From assembly GCA_020635175.1 (NCBI GenBank), contig JACKAH010000002.1:1-64000 (forward strand): 64,000 nucleotides of DNA, read 5' to 3'. The position numbers and the translations under genes were made by a program. The stretch's first letter is position 1, and each line of letters begins with the position of its first letter. Under the pieces are notes generated by a model, which was not told the DNA's origin, did not search any database, and saw only the letters and a program-made list of their open reading frames with translations. Origin of the DNA: Deltaproteobacteria bacterium (GTDB taxonomy: Bacteria > Bdellovibrionota_C > UBA2361 > J135). Shown here piece after piece: positions 1-7,336 of the stretch.

Positions 1-24
1 CATTTAAGATCCTAGGAAAAATCT

Positions 25-1113
25 TTATGGGGCTTCTGCTCCCCAATTTAGCACAAGTCCAACAAATCCCAGCAATAAGTTTGCAGACCAAGCTGCGACC
101 ATCGGGTTTAAGAGCTCAGCTCGGCCAAGAGCAATTGCAAATGAGTGAATGAAATAATAGCCAAAACCTATGGTAATACCTGTTAAAAAACTAAAGGCCA
201 TACCTCCAGAGCGAGATCCCTTTAGCGCAAATGGAAGAGCAATCAATATGCAGATAAAGTTAATGAAAGGAAATGAGAACTTGGCTCTAAGATCTGCCTT
301 ATACTCTTCAATGCTGATGCCGTCTTTCTTGAGAGCTTTCATATACTTTTTAAGTGCAAAAAACCCCATTACCTCAGGCTTTAGCTCTACATCATAAAAA
401 TATCTCGGGGTTTGTTCGATTGGCAGTGGTAAAGAATATGTTTCTTTTTCGGCAATCCCTCCATCGTCAGCAAAGTCATACTTGACGACATCTTTCATAT
501 TCCAGCCTAGATTTTGATCCAGCCACTTTACTTTAGGCGATTCGGTTCGCTCTTCAATGTTGAATCCTGAATCTATATTAAATCTCGAAAAGTTAACGAG
601 TTCGTTTTTTCGAGAATCAAACATGTCAAAAGAGTAAAATGTATTCTTATCACGCCACCAAAAGTTCTCTTTGCTATAGCTGCCACTTTCGTTTTTCTTT
701 TTGATATCGAGATTGTAGATTTCACTCGATTTGCGTGAACAATAGGGAACAACTGTTTCATTAAAGACAATTGAAGCTAAACTTAGAATTAAGCCCACAA
801 AGAGAAGTGGTCGTGCAAGCCAAAATAATGTTACGCCAGATGAGCGCATGGCCGTAATTTCAGAATTTTTAGAGAGCATTCCTATAGTAAACATCGTTGC
901 AACAAGCACAGCTACGGGGAGCATTAAGTGCACAGTTAAAGGAATCTTGTATAGGAAATACATGACAGTCAGAACCCAAGAAGCCTCTTCTTCTACAATG
1001 TTATCAATTCGATCGAAGAAATCTATTAATGTAAAAAGGAAGGTAACTGCAATTAAACAGATAGTTAGGTTTCTAAGCCACTGTGAAAGAATATATCTAT
1101 GCAGAATTTTCAT
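25..1113 (-). CDS. lptG: LptG, LPS export ABC transporter permease
   Basis: This is a 362-residue YjgP/YjgQ-family inner-membrane protein. It opens with MKILHRYI and has an N-terminal group of transmembrane helices (about residues 15-120), a large periplasmic beta-jellyroll-like region (about 130-260) and C-terminal helices (about 280-360). In the family, LptF and LptG with LptB extract LPS from the inner membrane and pass it to the LptC/A/D bridge. The gene starts 3 bases after the lptF stop, so the two are translated as a unit. I call it LptG because it is second in the usual lptF-lptG order; the paralogues could be swapped, but the LPS-permease assignment is firm. Confidence 0.88.
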   Translation of the reverse strand: MKILHRYILSQWLRNLTICLIAVTFLFTLIDFFDRIDNIVEEEASWVLTVMYFLYKIPLTVHLMLPVAVLVATMFTIGMLSKNSEITAMRSSGVTLFWLARPLLFVGLILSLASIVFNETVVPYCSRKSSEIYNLDIKKKNESGSYSKENFWWRDKNTFYSFDMFDSRKNELVNFSRFNIDSGFNIEERTESPKVKWLDQNLGWNMKDVVKYDFADDGGIAEKETYSLPLPIEQTPRYFYDVELKPEVMGFFALKKYMKALKKDGISIEEYKADLRAKFSFPFINFICILIALPFALKGSRSGGMAFSFLTGITIGFGYYFIHSFAIALGRAELLNPMVAAWSANLLLGFVGLVLNWGAEAP

Positions 1114-1116
1114 GGT

Positions 1117-2331
1117 TTAACTTGGAAAAAGCTTTTTGCTAAATTTTGATAAAGTCTGCTCGAATGCTTGAATAAATGAATTCCACTGCTCTGAACCCAT
1201 TTTTTTTAATGTCATTGTGGCAATTAGAGCGCAGATTATATTCGGGATCCATAGGCTAATATAGGGACTAACTGAGCCGTCTTTGCTGAGCGACATGCCT
1301 ACAGATAGCAGGCCGTAATAAAGTACAAATACTACAAGAGCTATGATTACGCAGAGTGATGGCCCCCATGAATTTTGGGAGCGGGGAGGGTGTATCCCAA
1401 GCGGCATGGCCAACAAGGCCAGTATCACACAGGCAAGTGGCATGGTGATTCTACGCGCAATTTCAATCTCTGCACTTGTAACATATTTGAGCATCTTTGA
1501 TTGCTCTTCAAGAGATTCAAGCTTTTCAAGGTTTGGCTCTAGAATCGCTATCTTTGTTTTTAATTCAGGAATTAGAAGTTCTCGCGGACGTTTTCCTTTC
1601 TGTTCATCTGGCTGGGCTAGTTCGTCAGGAGGTACAGATATATTATTGGTGCCAAAAAGGGTAAGATTGTAAGTGTCGTTTTTCTCGAGAGTGTGAATTG
1701 TCCCATCAAAGAGTTTAATGTTTATTGTTCTATCAAGTTTATTAGAGCTTATGACTCCAGATTGAGAAACGATAATAAGCCGTTGATCCGGTTTTCTTCT
1801 ATCATCAATCAGGACATGTTCAAGATCGCCAGTGGAGTGATTGATCTTCTCTGCATATATGACGATGTTTCCAAGCTCGTTAAAAACTCCAGCCGTAAGG
1901 CCAGATGTCGTATGACTGCTTGCAACTTTAAAGAGATAGTTCGCGAGAGTCGCATTTCCTATTGGCCTAAGATAAAGCGCTACTAAGAAGCTGATCGATG
2001 TTGCAGCTAAGCCAAACAGGGCAACAGGTCTAATAAGGGCCAGAAGACTTATGCCGCTTGCTCGCATTACTACAATCTCTGAGTCTGACGAAAGGCGTGC
2101 AAATGCTAATAGTGTTGCCAGCAAGACAGACATGGGAATTGCTAGCTCTAAAAATGAAGGAACAATAGACATGAAGATGATTACAATGTCTAAGAATTCT
2201 ACTCCTTTGTTGATAACAAGGGAGGTGAGTTTCAAGATACGTGCAGTTACTAATATGCCTAAGAAGATCGTTAGGCAGATAAAAAAGAAATGCATTATCT
2301 CAGAAAAAATGTAGCGATTAAGTGTCTTCAC
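1117..2331 (-). CDS. lptF: LptF, LPS export ABC transporter permease
   Basis: This 404-residue paralogue of the downstream gene has the same YjgP/YjgQ layout: MKTLNRYIFSEI start, helices at about 15-125, a periplasmic domain, and helices at about 300-370 around RRITMPLACVILALLAMPLG. It is the partner permease in LptB2FG, which powers LPS extraction. The start codon is GTG (reverse complement of 2329-2331) and no good Shine-Dalgarno is visible, but the N-terminus matches the family and there is no better start. It follows the bS21 gene on the same strand after 55 bases, so joint transcription is possible. Confidence 0.88.
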   Translation of the reverse strand: MKTLNRYIFSEIMHFFFICLTIFLGILVTARILKLTSLVINKGVEFLDIVIIFMSIVPSFLELAIPMSVLLATLLAFARLSSDSEIVVMRASGISLLALIRPVALFGLAATSISFLVALYLRPIGNATLANYLFKVASSHTTSGLTAGVFNELGNIVIYAEKINHSTGDLEHVLIDDRRKPDQRLIIVSQSGVISSNKLDRTINIKLFDGTIHTLEKNDTYNLTLFGTNNISVPPDELAQPDEQKGKRPRELLIPELKTKIAILEPNLEKLESLEEQSKMLKYVTSAEIEIARRITMPLACVILALLAMPLGIHPPRSQNSWGPSLCVIIALVVFVLYYGLLSVGMSLSKDGSVSPYISLWIPNIICALIATMTLKKMGSEQWNSFIQAFEQTLSKFSKKLFPS

Positions 2332-2386
2332 TTAGGAGAATAAATCACTTTAAGTTCTGAGATAGAGTGTAGAACAAAGAGGTGGT

Positions 2387-2764
2387 TTAGACCAACCCGT
2401 TCATGAATTTCTTTGCGCGCGCCTCTTCTTTGCGAACACGCTTCATAGACTCTTTGTCTTTGCGCTTTTTCTTTTCGCTCGGCTTCTCGTAATAGCGACG
2501 AAGCTTAAGCTCTTTGAAAAGGCCTTCTCGGATAAGCTTACGCTTTAAAACACGCATTGCTTTTTCAACGTTGTGATCAACTGTAACTTCATGTGCTGGT
2601 TTCGGGCGTTCGCTGACTGCGTCGTCATTTACTTTCATTACGCCTGTGTAATTAGCGGCGTGTGCAGCTTTAGCTGTAGCACCATTCTTTGCGCCGATCT
2701 CTTTAGATTCGTTATCGTCGTTGAAACTATCTGTCATACTATCTGAACTAACTATTCCTTCCAC
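2387..2764 (-). CDS. rpsU: Ribosomal protein bS21 with N-terminal extension
   Basis: The C-terminal half (about residues 60-123) matches bS21: EVTVDHNVEKAMRVLKRKL, then ELKLRRYYEKPSEKKKRK and a Lys/Arg-rich tail. bS21 binds near the anti-Shine-Dalgarno end of 16S rRNA in the small subunit and helps initiation. The family is usually 60-75 residues; this ORF gives 125 because of about 60 acidic, low-complexity residues at the front. The GTG start at 2764 has GGGAG 12 bases upstream. ATG starts at residue 10 or 43 would give a shorter protein, so the length of the extension is uncertain while the identity is not. Confidence 0.85.
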   Translation of the reverse strand: MEGIVSSDSMTDSFNDDNESKEIGAKNGATAKAAHAANYTGVMKVNDDAVSERPKPAHEVTVDHNVEKAMRVLKRKLIREGLFKELKLRRYYEKPSEKKKRKDKESMKRVRKEEARAKKFMNGLV

Positions 2765-3027
2765 GTTATATCAAAACTCCCGATTATCGTGTCAAATTAA
2801 TATACTACCAAATTTTTCCACAAAAAGGGTCAACTTCGTGGAAATTTTTTGGCAAAATTTCACTACAATCTGCTTAGCGACGGCCTATTATTGTGATTTT
2901 ATTAAAAAAGTAAAGGGCTTAGCCTCGATTTTTTTGAGTAAAAAGAGGGTATTCACTTACTGAAATCACACCGGAGTGCTAAATGTGTTGGGGGAGACTA
3001 GCAAATTTAACGTTTTTCGCAAGGGAT

Positions 3028-3936
3028 TCAGGTAGAAAGGGTGATTATGCTTACTTCTGGAGGACAGGCTATTCGAATTGGAAGCTCGACAGTTCCAATT
3101 CCTCGAGTAGTGTAAACATTGCCCTTTTCAGACAGATAAAGTCCCTCAGTAAGCCTTAAATCTCTGATATTGCTAACAATAGGTCCATATCCAGGGATTT
3201 GAACCTGACCACCGTGTGTGTGACCGCAGAGAGCTAGGTGAAAATAGAAGGGCGTTTTATGAATTAGGTAGGAGACGTAGTCTGGGTTATGGGAAAGAAC
3301 GACTCTGAGCGTATTTCTATCAATTTGATCTGTTAAGCCAGCAGTTGTTGGGGCGCCAGTCCAGTAATCATCTGTACCGAGTAATTCTAATGTCGAATCG
3401 GCTCTAGTAACGGTGACGACCTTGTTGTTAAGTAATTCAATTTTTTTAGAGACAAATGAATCTTTGCAACTGAGTGGATCTTCCCAGCGATCATGGTTTC
3501 CGTAGATAGCAAAAGTTCCATCTGGGGCGTTTACCTGAGAGACAAGGTCAGCACAGGTCTCGAAAATAACCTTTATTCTTTTTCCATATGGATAGCCTTC
3601 AAATTCTCGATTCTTGAGCTGTGCAATGCTACTAGCAAGAGTTGTACGTTGTATCCAGATGTAATCGCCTCCTAACAAAAACAGATCAGGCTCACTGCCT
3701 TTTGCAAGATTAATTGCATAATCAAGCATTTCACTTGAGAGATAAACACCTAGATGAATATCCGCAATGAAGGCAATTTTATATCCATCAAAAGCTTTTG
3801 GTAGATTGGGAATCTTAACTGTCGTCTCGACTTTCTCAGCGAGTTGATTTGTGCCGATCGCATAGGTCGTGCCAGTGGTAACTACAGCACTGCCTAGAAA
3901 TCCCAGTTTTAGAAAATCTCGTCTCGAAATGCTCAT
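3028..3936 (-). CDS. Tat-exported calcineurin-like metallophosphoesterase
   Basis: The 302-residue protein starts with a twin-arginine signal (SRRDFLKLGFLG, then a hydrophobic stretch). The metallophosphoesterase motifs follow in order: IADIHLG (about 54-60), LLGGDYIW, YGNHDRW, LSHNPDY and CGHTHGGQVQIPGYG. These are the metal ligands of the YkuE/YaeI branch, some of whose members act on lipid-linked UDP-diacylglucosamine or other phosphodiesters. The substrate here is not evident. The start overlaps the stop of the upstream SprT-like gene as ATGA, so the two are translationally coupled. Confidence 0.85.
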   Translation of the reverse strand: MSISRRDFLKLGFLGSAVVTTGTTYAIGTNQLAEKVETTVKIPNLPKAFDGYKIAFIADIHLGVYLSSEMLDYAINLAKGSEPDLFLLGGDYIWIQRTTLASSIAQLKNREFEGYPYGKRIKVIFETCADLVSQVNAPDGTFAIYGNHDRWEDPLSCKDSFVSKKIELLNNKVVTVTRADSTLELLGTDDYWTGAPTTAGLTDQIDRNTLRVVLSHNPDYVSYLIHKTPFYFHLALCGHTHGGQVQIPGYGPIVSNIRDLRLTEGLYLSEKGNVYTTRGIGTVELPIRIACPPEVSIITLST

Positions 3937-4454
3937 GCTACATCTTGAAATTTACGTTTTTTGTGCGCTTCCCTAGCGCGATGTGCTCTAACCGCAGAGA
4001 GCCATCCCCCTGTGTGAATCCATTTATCTAGTGTTTTGATGCCTGGGTGGTGTCGTTCTAAACGTTTAAACTCGGGTCCATGCCAGAGCCTCTTTTCGCC
4101 AGATTGTGATACTTCGTAGCCTAAGACAGCATGGCACATCTCGTGGTAGATCAATGGCTCTAGATGCATGCTATACTTTGGATGATTCAACTCCTGTGCT
4201 ACGACGATACGTCGATTTTCTAAACTACATGAGGCCAAGGTTCTTTTTTGCCTTCGGTTGCTCCAGCGAATTGTATATGCCGCAAGATCATTTCGAGTTG
4301 GAAAGTATTCCATCCAGAGTTTATCCCAAATTGATTTTAGAAATTCATCAGATCTTTCGGTTCTTTTCTTTGGCGATCGAGTCGGGGCGCGCTTCTTTTT
4401 CTGAGGCTTCTTGGATTTGAATAGGTTAAAAAATGAAAGCTGCATTAACTTCAT
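3933..4454 (-). CDS. SprT-like zinc metallopeptidase domain protein
   Basis: The zinc-binding motif HEMCH lies at residues 104-108 within EPLIYHEMCHAVLGYE, and a third ligand is likely at WHGPEF (His125). This is the SprT/WLM-like layout. The first 45 residues are very basic (KKPQKKKRAPTRSPKKR) and may bind nucleic acid. There is no signal peptide, so a cytoplasmic role is likely. The C-terminal zinc ribbon seen in full SprT is absent, and its biological role is unknown. The gene is coupled to the downstream phosphoesterase by a 4-base overlap. Confidence 0.75.
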   Translation of the reverse strand: MKLMQLSFFNLFKSKKPQKKKRAPTRSPKKRTERSDEFLKSIWDKLWMEYFPTRNDLAAYTIRWSNRRQKRTLASCSLENRRIVVAQELNHPKYSMHLEPLIYHEMCHAVLGYEVSQSGEKRLWHGPEFKRLERHHPGIKTLDKWIHTGGWLSAVRAHRAREAHKKRKFQDVA

Positions 4455-4503
4455 GCAATAATTCTCGACATTTTTTAAACAGAGGACAAGGGGGGCAATT
4501 TAA

Positions 4504-4530
4504 TAGGCAGCCATAGGTCATAGCTGCCTA
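4504..4530 (-). terminator. Hairpin after the zinc-ribbon-like gene
   Basis: A perfect 8-bp stem TAGGCAGC/GCTGCCTA with an 11-base loop lies 8 bases past the stop of the gene at 4539-4844. On that strand it is followed by the A/T-rich TTAAATT rather than a clean T run, so it is only a possible terminator. Confidence 0.4.
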
Positions 4531-4538
4531 GGGTAAAA

Positions 4539-4844
4539 TTATTTCTTAGAGATAAAACCAAACAGATCTTTTAGCCAATCTTCTCTTTGTTCACTTGATT
4601 CAGCTAGGGCAACATCTATGATTTTTTCTAACTCGCCTTTATCCAACCAGATTCCACCAGAATCGACGCATCTATCAATTTCTACCTGCTTATAGGTAAC
4701 GGTCTCCATTGGTTTCCCGGTGATTGGGCTTCTTTTGATATTTGGATCGGTTTCTTTTTTAATTTTTTCAATAGCTTGCTTGTTTTGATCGTCGAAGAAT
4801 TTGTCTTCTTTTGCCTGACGCATCTTGTCCCAAGAGTCGTTCAT
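4539..4844 (-). CDS. Degenerate zf-TFIIB-type zinc-ribbon protein
   Basis: The 101-residue protein has the outline of the TFIIB-type zinc-finger family: SPITGKPMETVTYKQVEIDRCVDSGGIWLDKGELEKII. The family normally has CPxC in the first knuckle and CxxCGGIWLD in the second. Here the first pair is replaced by SPITG and the second keeps only one Cys (DRCVDSGG). The fold is therefore recognisable but a zinc site is unlikely. The start is supported by AGAGG 5-6 bases before the ATG. Its function is unknown. Confidence 0.7.
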   Translation of the reverse strand: MNDSWDKMRQAKEDKFFDDQNKQAIEKIKKETDPNIKRSPITGKPMETVTYKQVEIDRCVDSGGIWLDKGELEKIIDVALAESSEQREDWLKDLFGFISKK

Positions 4845-4977
4845 TTTTACCTCTTAAATATGGTTAGAAATCAATTTTGGGCAGAGTATACCAAAAGAAA
4901 ATCATTCATCAATGGCTTATGAATGGCCCAAAAGTCTTAAATTATTAGAATAGTTTTAGAATTTGTGTCCGTGGATG

Positions 4978-5006
4978 TTGACGAAAGGGGCAGGGGAAGA
5001 TAAATT
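4978..5006 (+). promoter_or_regulatory. Candidate promoter of tRNA-Gly
   Basis: TTGACG at 4978-4983 is separated by exactly 17 bases from TAAATT at 5001-5006, placing a start site about 7 bases before the mature tRNA 5' end. Spacing and position fit a sigma-70 promoter; no data test it. Confidence 0.5.
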
Positions 5007-5018
5007 GCTCAGCCTAAC

Positions 5019-5095
5019 GCGGGTGTAGCTCAGCTGGCTAGAGCGCTTCCTTGCCAAGGAAGAGGTCGAGAGTTCGAATCTCTTCACCCGCTCCA
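5019..5095 (+). tRNA. tRNA-Gly (GCC)
   Basis: A full cloverleaf is visible: acceptor GCGGGTG/CACCCGC, D-arm GCTC...GAGC, anticodon stem CTTCC/GGAAG around loop TTGCCAA (anticodon GCC), and T-arm with loop TTCGAAT. The CCA end is encoded (5093-5095). It decodes GGC/GGT glycine codons. The same strand continues directly into the 131-bp repeat array, which duplicates its last 18 bases. Confidence 0.97.
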
Positions 5096-5145
5096 ACCTT
5101 ATACGATCTTGAAATCCTGATACCTTGATAATAGAGGAAAGTGTA

Positions 5146-5184
5146 ATGAGTTTCGTGAAGAGATTCGAACAGATAAAACTGTGA
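5146..5184 (+). CDS. Mini-ORF in tRNA-tail repeat, copy 1
   Basis: An ATG preceded by AGAGGAAAG at good spacing opens a 12-codon frame, MSFVKRFEQIKL, ending in TGA. The peptide is small and basic. The frame overlaps the stretch complementary to the tRNA T-arm, so its sequence is partly fixed by that. Translation is unproven; the intact frame and strong ribosome-binding sequence in every copy are the only support. Confidence 0.35.
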   Translation: MSFVKRFEQIKL

Positions 5185-5276
5185 ATCTCTATGAGATAGG
5201 CGAAGCCTATCTCTTCACCCGCTCCAACCTTATACGATTTTGAAATCCTGATACTTTGATAATAGAGGAAAGTATA

Positions 5277-5315
5277 ATGAGTTTCGTGAAGAGATTCGAA
5301 CGGATAAAACTGTGA
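5277..5315 (+). CDS. Mini-ORF in tRNA-tail repeat, copy 2
   Basis: This is the second copy of the 12-codon frame, MSFVKRFERIKL, with the same AGAGGAAAG upstream. It differs from copy 1 by one codon (CAG to CGG, Gln to Arg). As for copy 1, expression is only inferred. Confidence 0.35.
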   Translation: MSFVKRFERIKL

Positions 5316-5407
5316 ATCTCTATGAGATAGGCGAAGCCTATCTCTTCACCCGCTCCAACCTTATACGATTTTGAAATCCTGATACCTTGATAATAGAGGA
5401 AAGTATA

Positions 5408-5446
5408 ATGAGTTTCGTGAAGAGATTCGAACGGATAAAACTGTGA
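5408..5446 (+). CDS. Mini-ORF in tRNA-tail repeat, copy 3
   Basis: The third copy encodes the same peptide as copy 2. The fourth, truncated repeat loses the ORF just after the ribosome-binding sequence (divergence after 5534). Confidence 0.35.
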   Translation: MSFVKRFERIKL

Positions 5447-5542
5447 ATCTCTATGAGATAGGCGAAGCCTATCTCTTCACCCGCTCCAACCTTATACGAT
5501 CTTGAAATCCTGATACCTTGATAATAGAGGAAAGATACTTAA

Positions 5543-5977
5543 CTACAACTCTTTAGAGTAAAATCCCTGATGATGCGTGAGATATACAACCCAGTTCATG
5601 TCTTCAGACCAGATAACCTTATCAGATGAACTGTGGTATAGCTCAAGAAACCGATCTAGATCAGCCAAGCTATCTAGGACGTAAAGTTTTTCATCCCCCT
5701 CTACTGTATCAAAGACGAAGATTCTACTCTCAGGGGGGCGTAGTGATGCAGCTTGTAGTAAATCAGCGAATGAGGGAAGCACGGCAGGAGATCCTGTAAG
5801 ACCTGGATGATCAAGCTGCTGAAATTCATCAAGAGTTAAATAAAGGTCGCTTGGTGATTCTCCATTTCCTAGTCCGGTTTTTATAGCGAACTCTCCTAAT
5901 GCTTCTCTTGCAACTGTATGATCAGCTTCAAAGGCATCTCTATCATCAAAGGCTTCATCATGTTCAAATCTTACCAT
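5543..5977 (-). CDS. Hypothetical acidic cytoplasmic protein
   Basis: I do not recognise this 144-residue protein. It has no signal peptide or membrane segment. The first half is acidic (FEHDEAFDDRDAFEADH). The second half reads like a compact alpha/beta domain with many aromatic residues (RIFVFDTVEGDEKLYVLD, then KVIWSEDMNWVVYLTHHQGFY), reminiscent of small immunity or SMI1-like folds but without a firm match. The start has AGGA 6 bases upstream. It is the last of four tightly packed genes (8-base gap), and the only non-exported member of that operon, so a cytoplasmic partner or immunity-type role is conceivable but unproven. Confidence 0.6.
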   Translation of the reverse strand: MVRFEHDEAFDDRDAFEADHTVAREALGEFAIKTGLGNGESPSDLYLTLDEFQQLDHPGLTGSPAVLPSFADLLQAASLRPPESRIFVFDTVEGDEKLYVLDSLADLDRFLELYHSSSDKVIWSEDMNWVVYLTHHQGFYSKEL

Positions 5978-5985
5978 AAAAAATC

Positions 5986-7326
5986 CTATTGAAAGCTAAA
6001 GCTCTGAGTTGTGTTGCTCTGATGTTGTCCAGTTGTTTCAGGTTGCTCGGGTTTTGGTTTTGGTTTCGGTTGAGGCGGTGGGTTCGGATTTCCTCCTTGA
6101 TCGTCATCATCATCATCGTCAGGTTTAGGTTTACCTCTAGGTTCTCCCCCGGTGCCACCCTGACCAGCTTCACCGCCGGCACCTGCAATACCTCCTGTGC
6201 CGCCAGTTCCTCCAGAACCTCCTTTTCCACCATTTCCAGCAGTTCCACCTTGACCACCGTTTCCAGCAGTTCCTCCCGTGCCTCCGCTTCCTCCAGAACC
6301 ACCCGAGCCTCCAAATGTTGGGAAGTCTGGTGTGTCGGTAGTGTCAGTTGCATCGATAGTGCCATTTGTGTTTGTTGTTATATCGCAAACTGATGGATCA
6401 AAGGTTAATCCTGGCAAGGCGATTACCAGGCCTAAGCTTGTGATCATCTCTTCTAATATGTTTTTGAATAGAGGCGTCCGCTCGAACTTTTCTGCTGCTC
6501 TTAGGATAGCACCTGAGAAGGAAGCTGCTTCACGTCTTTCTAAGATTTCTAAGGCTTCTTGAATTAACAACTGAAGTAAATTTGTAGCCTTCTGTAGATC
6601 TAAGCTGCCAAATACAAGCTGGAGGTTTACATCAGTTCCCACTATCTCTAAGTGATAAACTATTCCTCCATTTTTTGAAAACATTTTTGAAAATGTAAAT
6701 TGATATTCACCCAAGCTTTTGCCCGCTGAAGTTACTGCTTCTACTGTTACGTGAGAGTGTGTAGGAGCAGCTCCCTTTATTTTTAAACGGTCTTTTAAGC
6801 AATCTAGTATACGGGTTTGATAGTCAATATGAGCAGCGTCTGAATGTGCCAGATCTACAGCGCCTTCTTTTAGCTTTGCTGTTACTCTGCCTGAACGAGA
6901 GGATAAAGTACCAAGAGTTTCTGAGGTAAAGCTGATCAATCGTGAAGACTTACTTCCTTCTGCCACAGTTGTCTTTATAGCATTTGTGCTTGAATCAAAT
7001 AGGTTTGCAATAATCTGACGTAGGCGAATAGCATCGTAGGCTGCTGTTTCGCTGGCTTTTTCAATTAAATTTTCGATCGTAATTCGAATCAGTTTGCCCT
7101 CAGAGTCGCGGTAGTAGATTCTGACACTTTGTAAAAGTGCTTTATATCTAGTTCTTATCGCTCCCGTTATATACTTCTTAAGAAAAGTGCCAGCTTTCTC
7201 AGTTAGCCGTTCTATAAAGGCTTTAAGCGGGTTTGCAGCATATGCGCTATTAGGGTTTATATTGCTAGTCGCGACGAATCCACTTGCTAAGAAAACTACT
7301 AGGAGTGCTCTGCAAAAAATCTTCAT
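5986..7326 (-). CDS. Exported protein with GGX glycine-rich tail (paralogous tail A)
   Basis: This is a 446-residue protein of unknown function. It has a Sec signal peptide (MKIFCRALLVVFLASGFVATS), then an alpha-rich head of about 300 residues with no match known to me. A tail from about residue 345 starts TFGGSGGSGGSGG and runs about 75 residues in GGX triplets, then seven Asp (PKPDDDDDDDQGG), a Pro/Lys-Pro stretch and a Gln/Ser-rich end. The tail has the same order as that of the gene at 9652-11055 while the heads differ. GGX runs are known to form polyglycine-II helix bundles in some adhesins and antifreeze proteins; that fold here is inference. A clear AAGGAG precedes the ATG. Confidence 0.8.
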   Translation of the reverse strand: MKIFCRALLVVFLASGFVATSNINPNSAYAANPLKAFIERLTEKAGTFLKKYITGAIRTRYKALLQSVRIYYRDSEGKLIRITIENLIEKASETAAYDAIRLRQIIANLFDSSTNAIKTTVAEGSKSSRLISFTSETLGTLSSRSGRVTAKLKEGAVDLAHSDAAHIDYQTRILDCLKDRLKIKGAAPTHSHVTVEAVTSAGKSLGEYQFTFSKMFSKNGGIVYHLEIVGTDVNLQLVFGSLDLQKATNLLQLLIQEALEILERREAASFSGAILRAAEKFERTPLFKNILEEMITSLGLVIALPGLTFDPSVCDITTNTNGTIDATDTTDTPDFPTFGGSGGSGGSGGTGGTAGNGGQGGTAGNGGKGGSGGTGGTGGIAGAGGEAGQGGTGGEPRGKPKPDDDDDDDQGGNPNPPPQPKPKPKPEQPETTGQHQSNTTQSFSFQ

Positions 7327-7336
7327 ATCTTACTCC

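Larger units (their letters stand above)
5078..5534 (+). repeat. Tandem 131-bp repeats carrying the tRNA-Gly 3' end
   Basis: Starting with the last 18 bases of the tRNA (ATCTCTTCACCCGCTCCA, 5078-5095), the sequence repeats with an exact 131-bp period at 5209, 5340 and 5471. The fourth copy is cut at 5534. Copies differ at only a few bases. Each full unit contains (i) an 18-base sense copy of the tRNA 3' end including CCA, (ii) a 16-base perfect reverse complement of tRNA bases 5072-5087 (first at 5155-5170), (iii) a hairpin with stem GAGATAGGC/GCCTATCTC and GAA loop (first at 5193-5213), and (iv) a 12-codon ORF. The arrangement resembles the tyrT-distal repeats and rtT RNA of E. coli. Confidence 0.95.

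Noticed and set aside
2816..2855. Inverted repeat around TTTCCAC...GTGGAAA upstream of bS21 as a terminator
   Set aside because: It is short, A/T-rich and placed upstream of the gene rather than after one. It could be chance or an operator.
5078..5534. CRISPR array
   Set aside because: The period is a single 131-bp unit repeated without variable spacers, and no cas genes are present.
5986..6393. Antisense open frame over the tail of the first GGX-tail gene
   Set aside because: It is low-complexity Ser/Phe sequence complementary to the glycine codons, with no ribosome-binding site.
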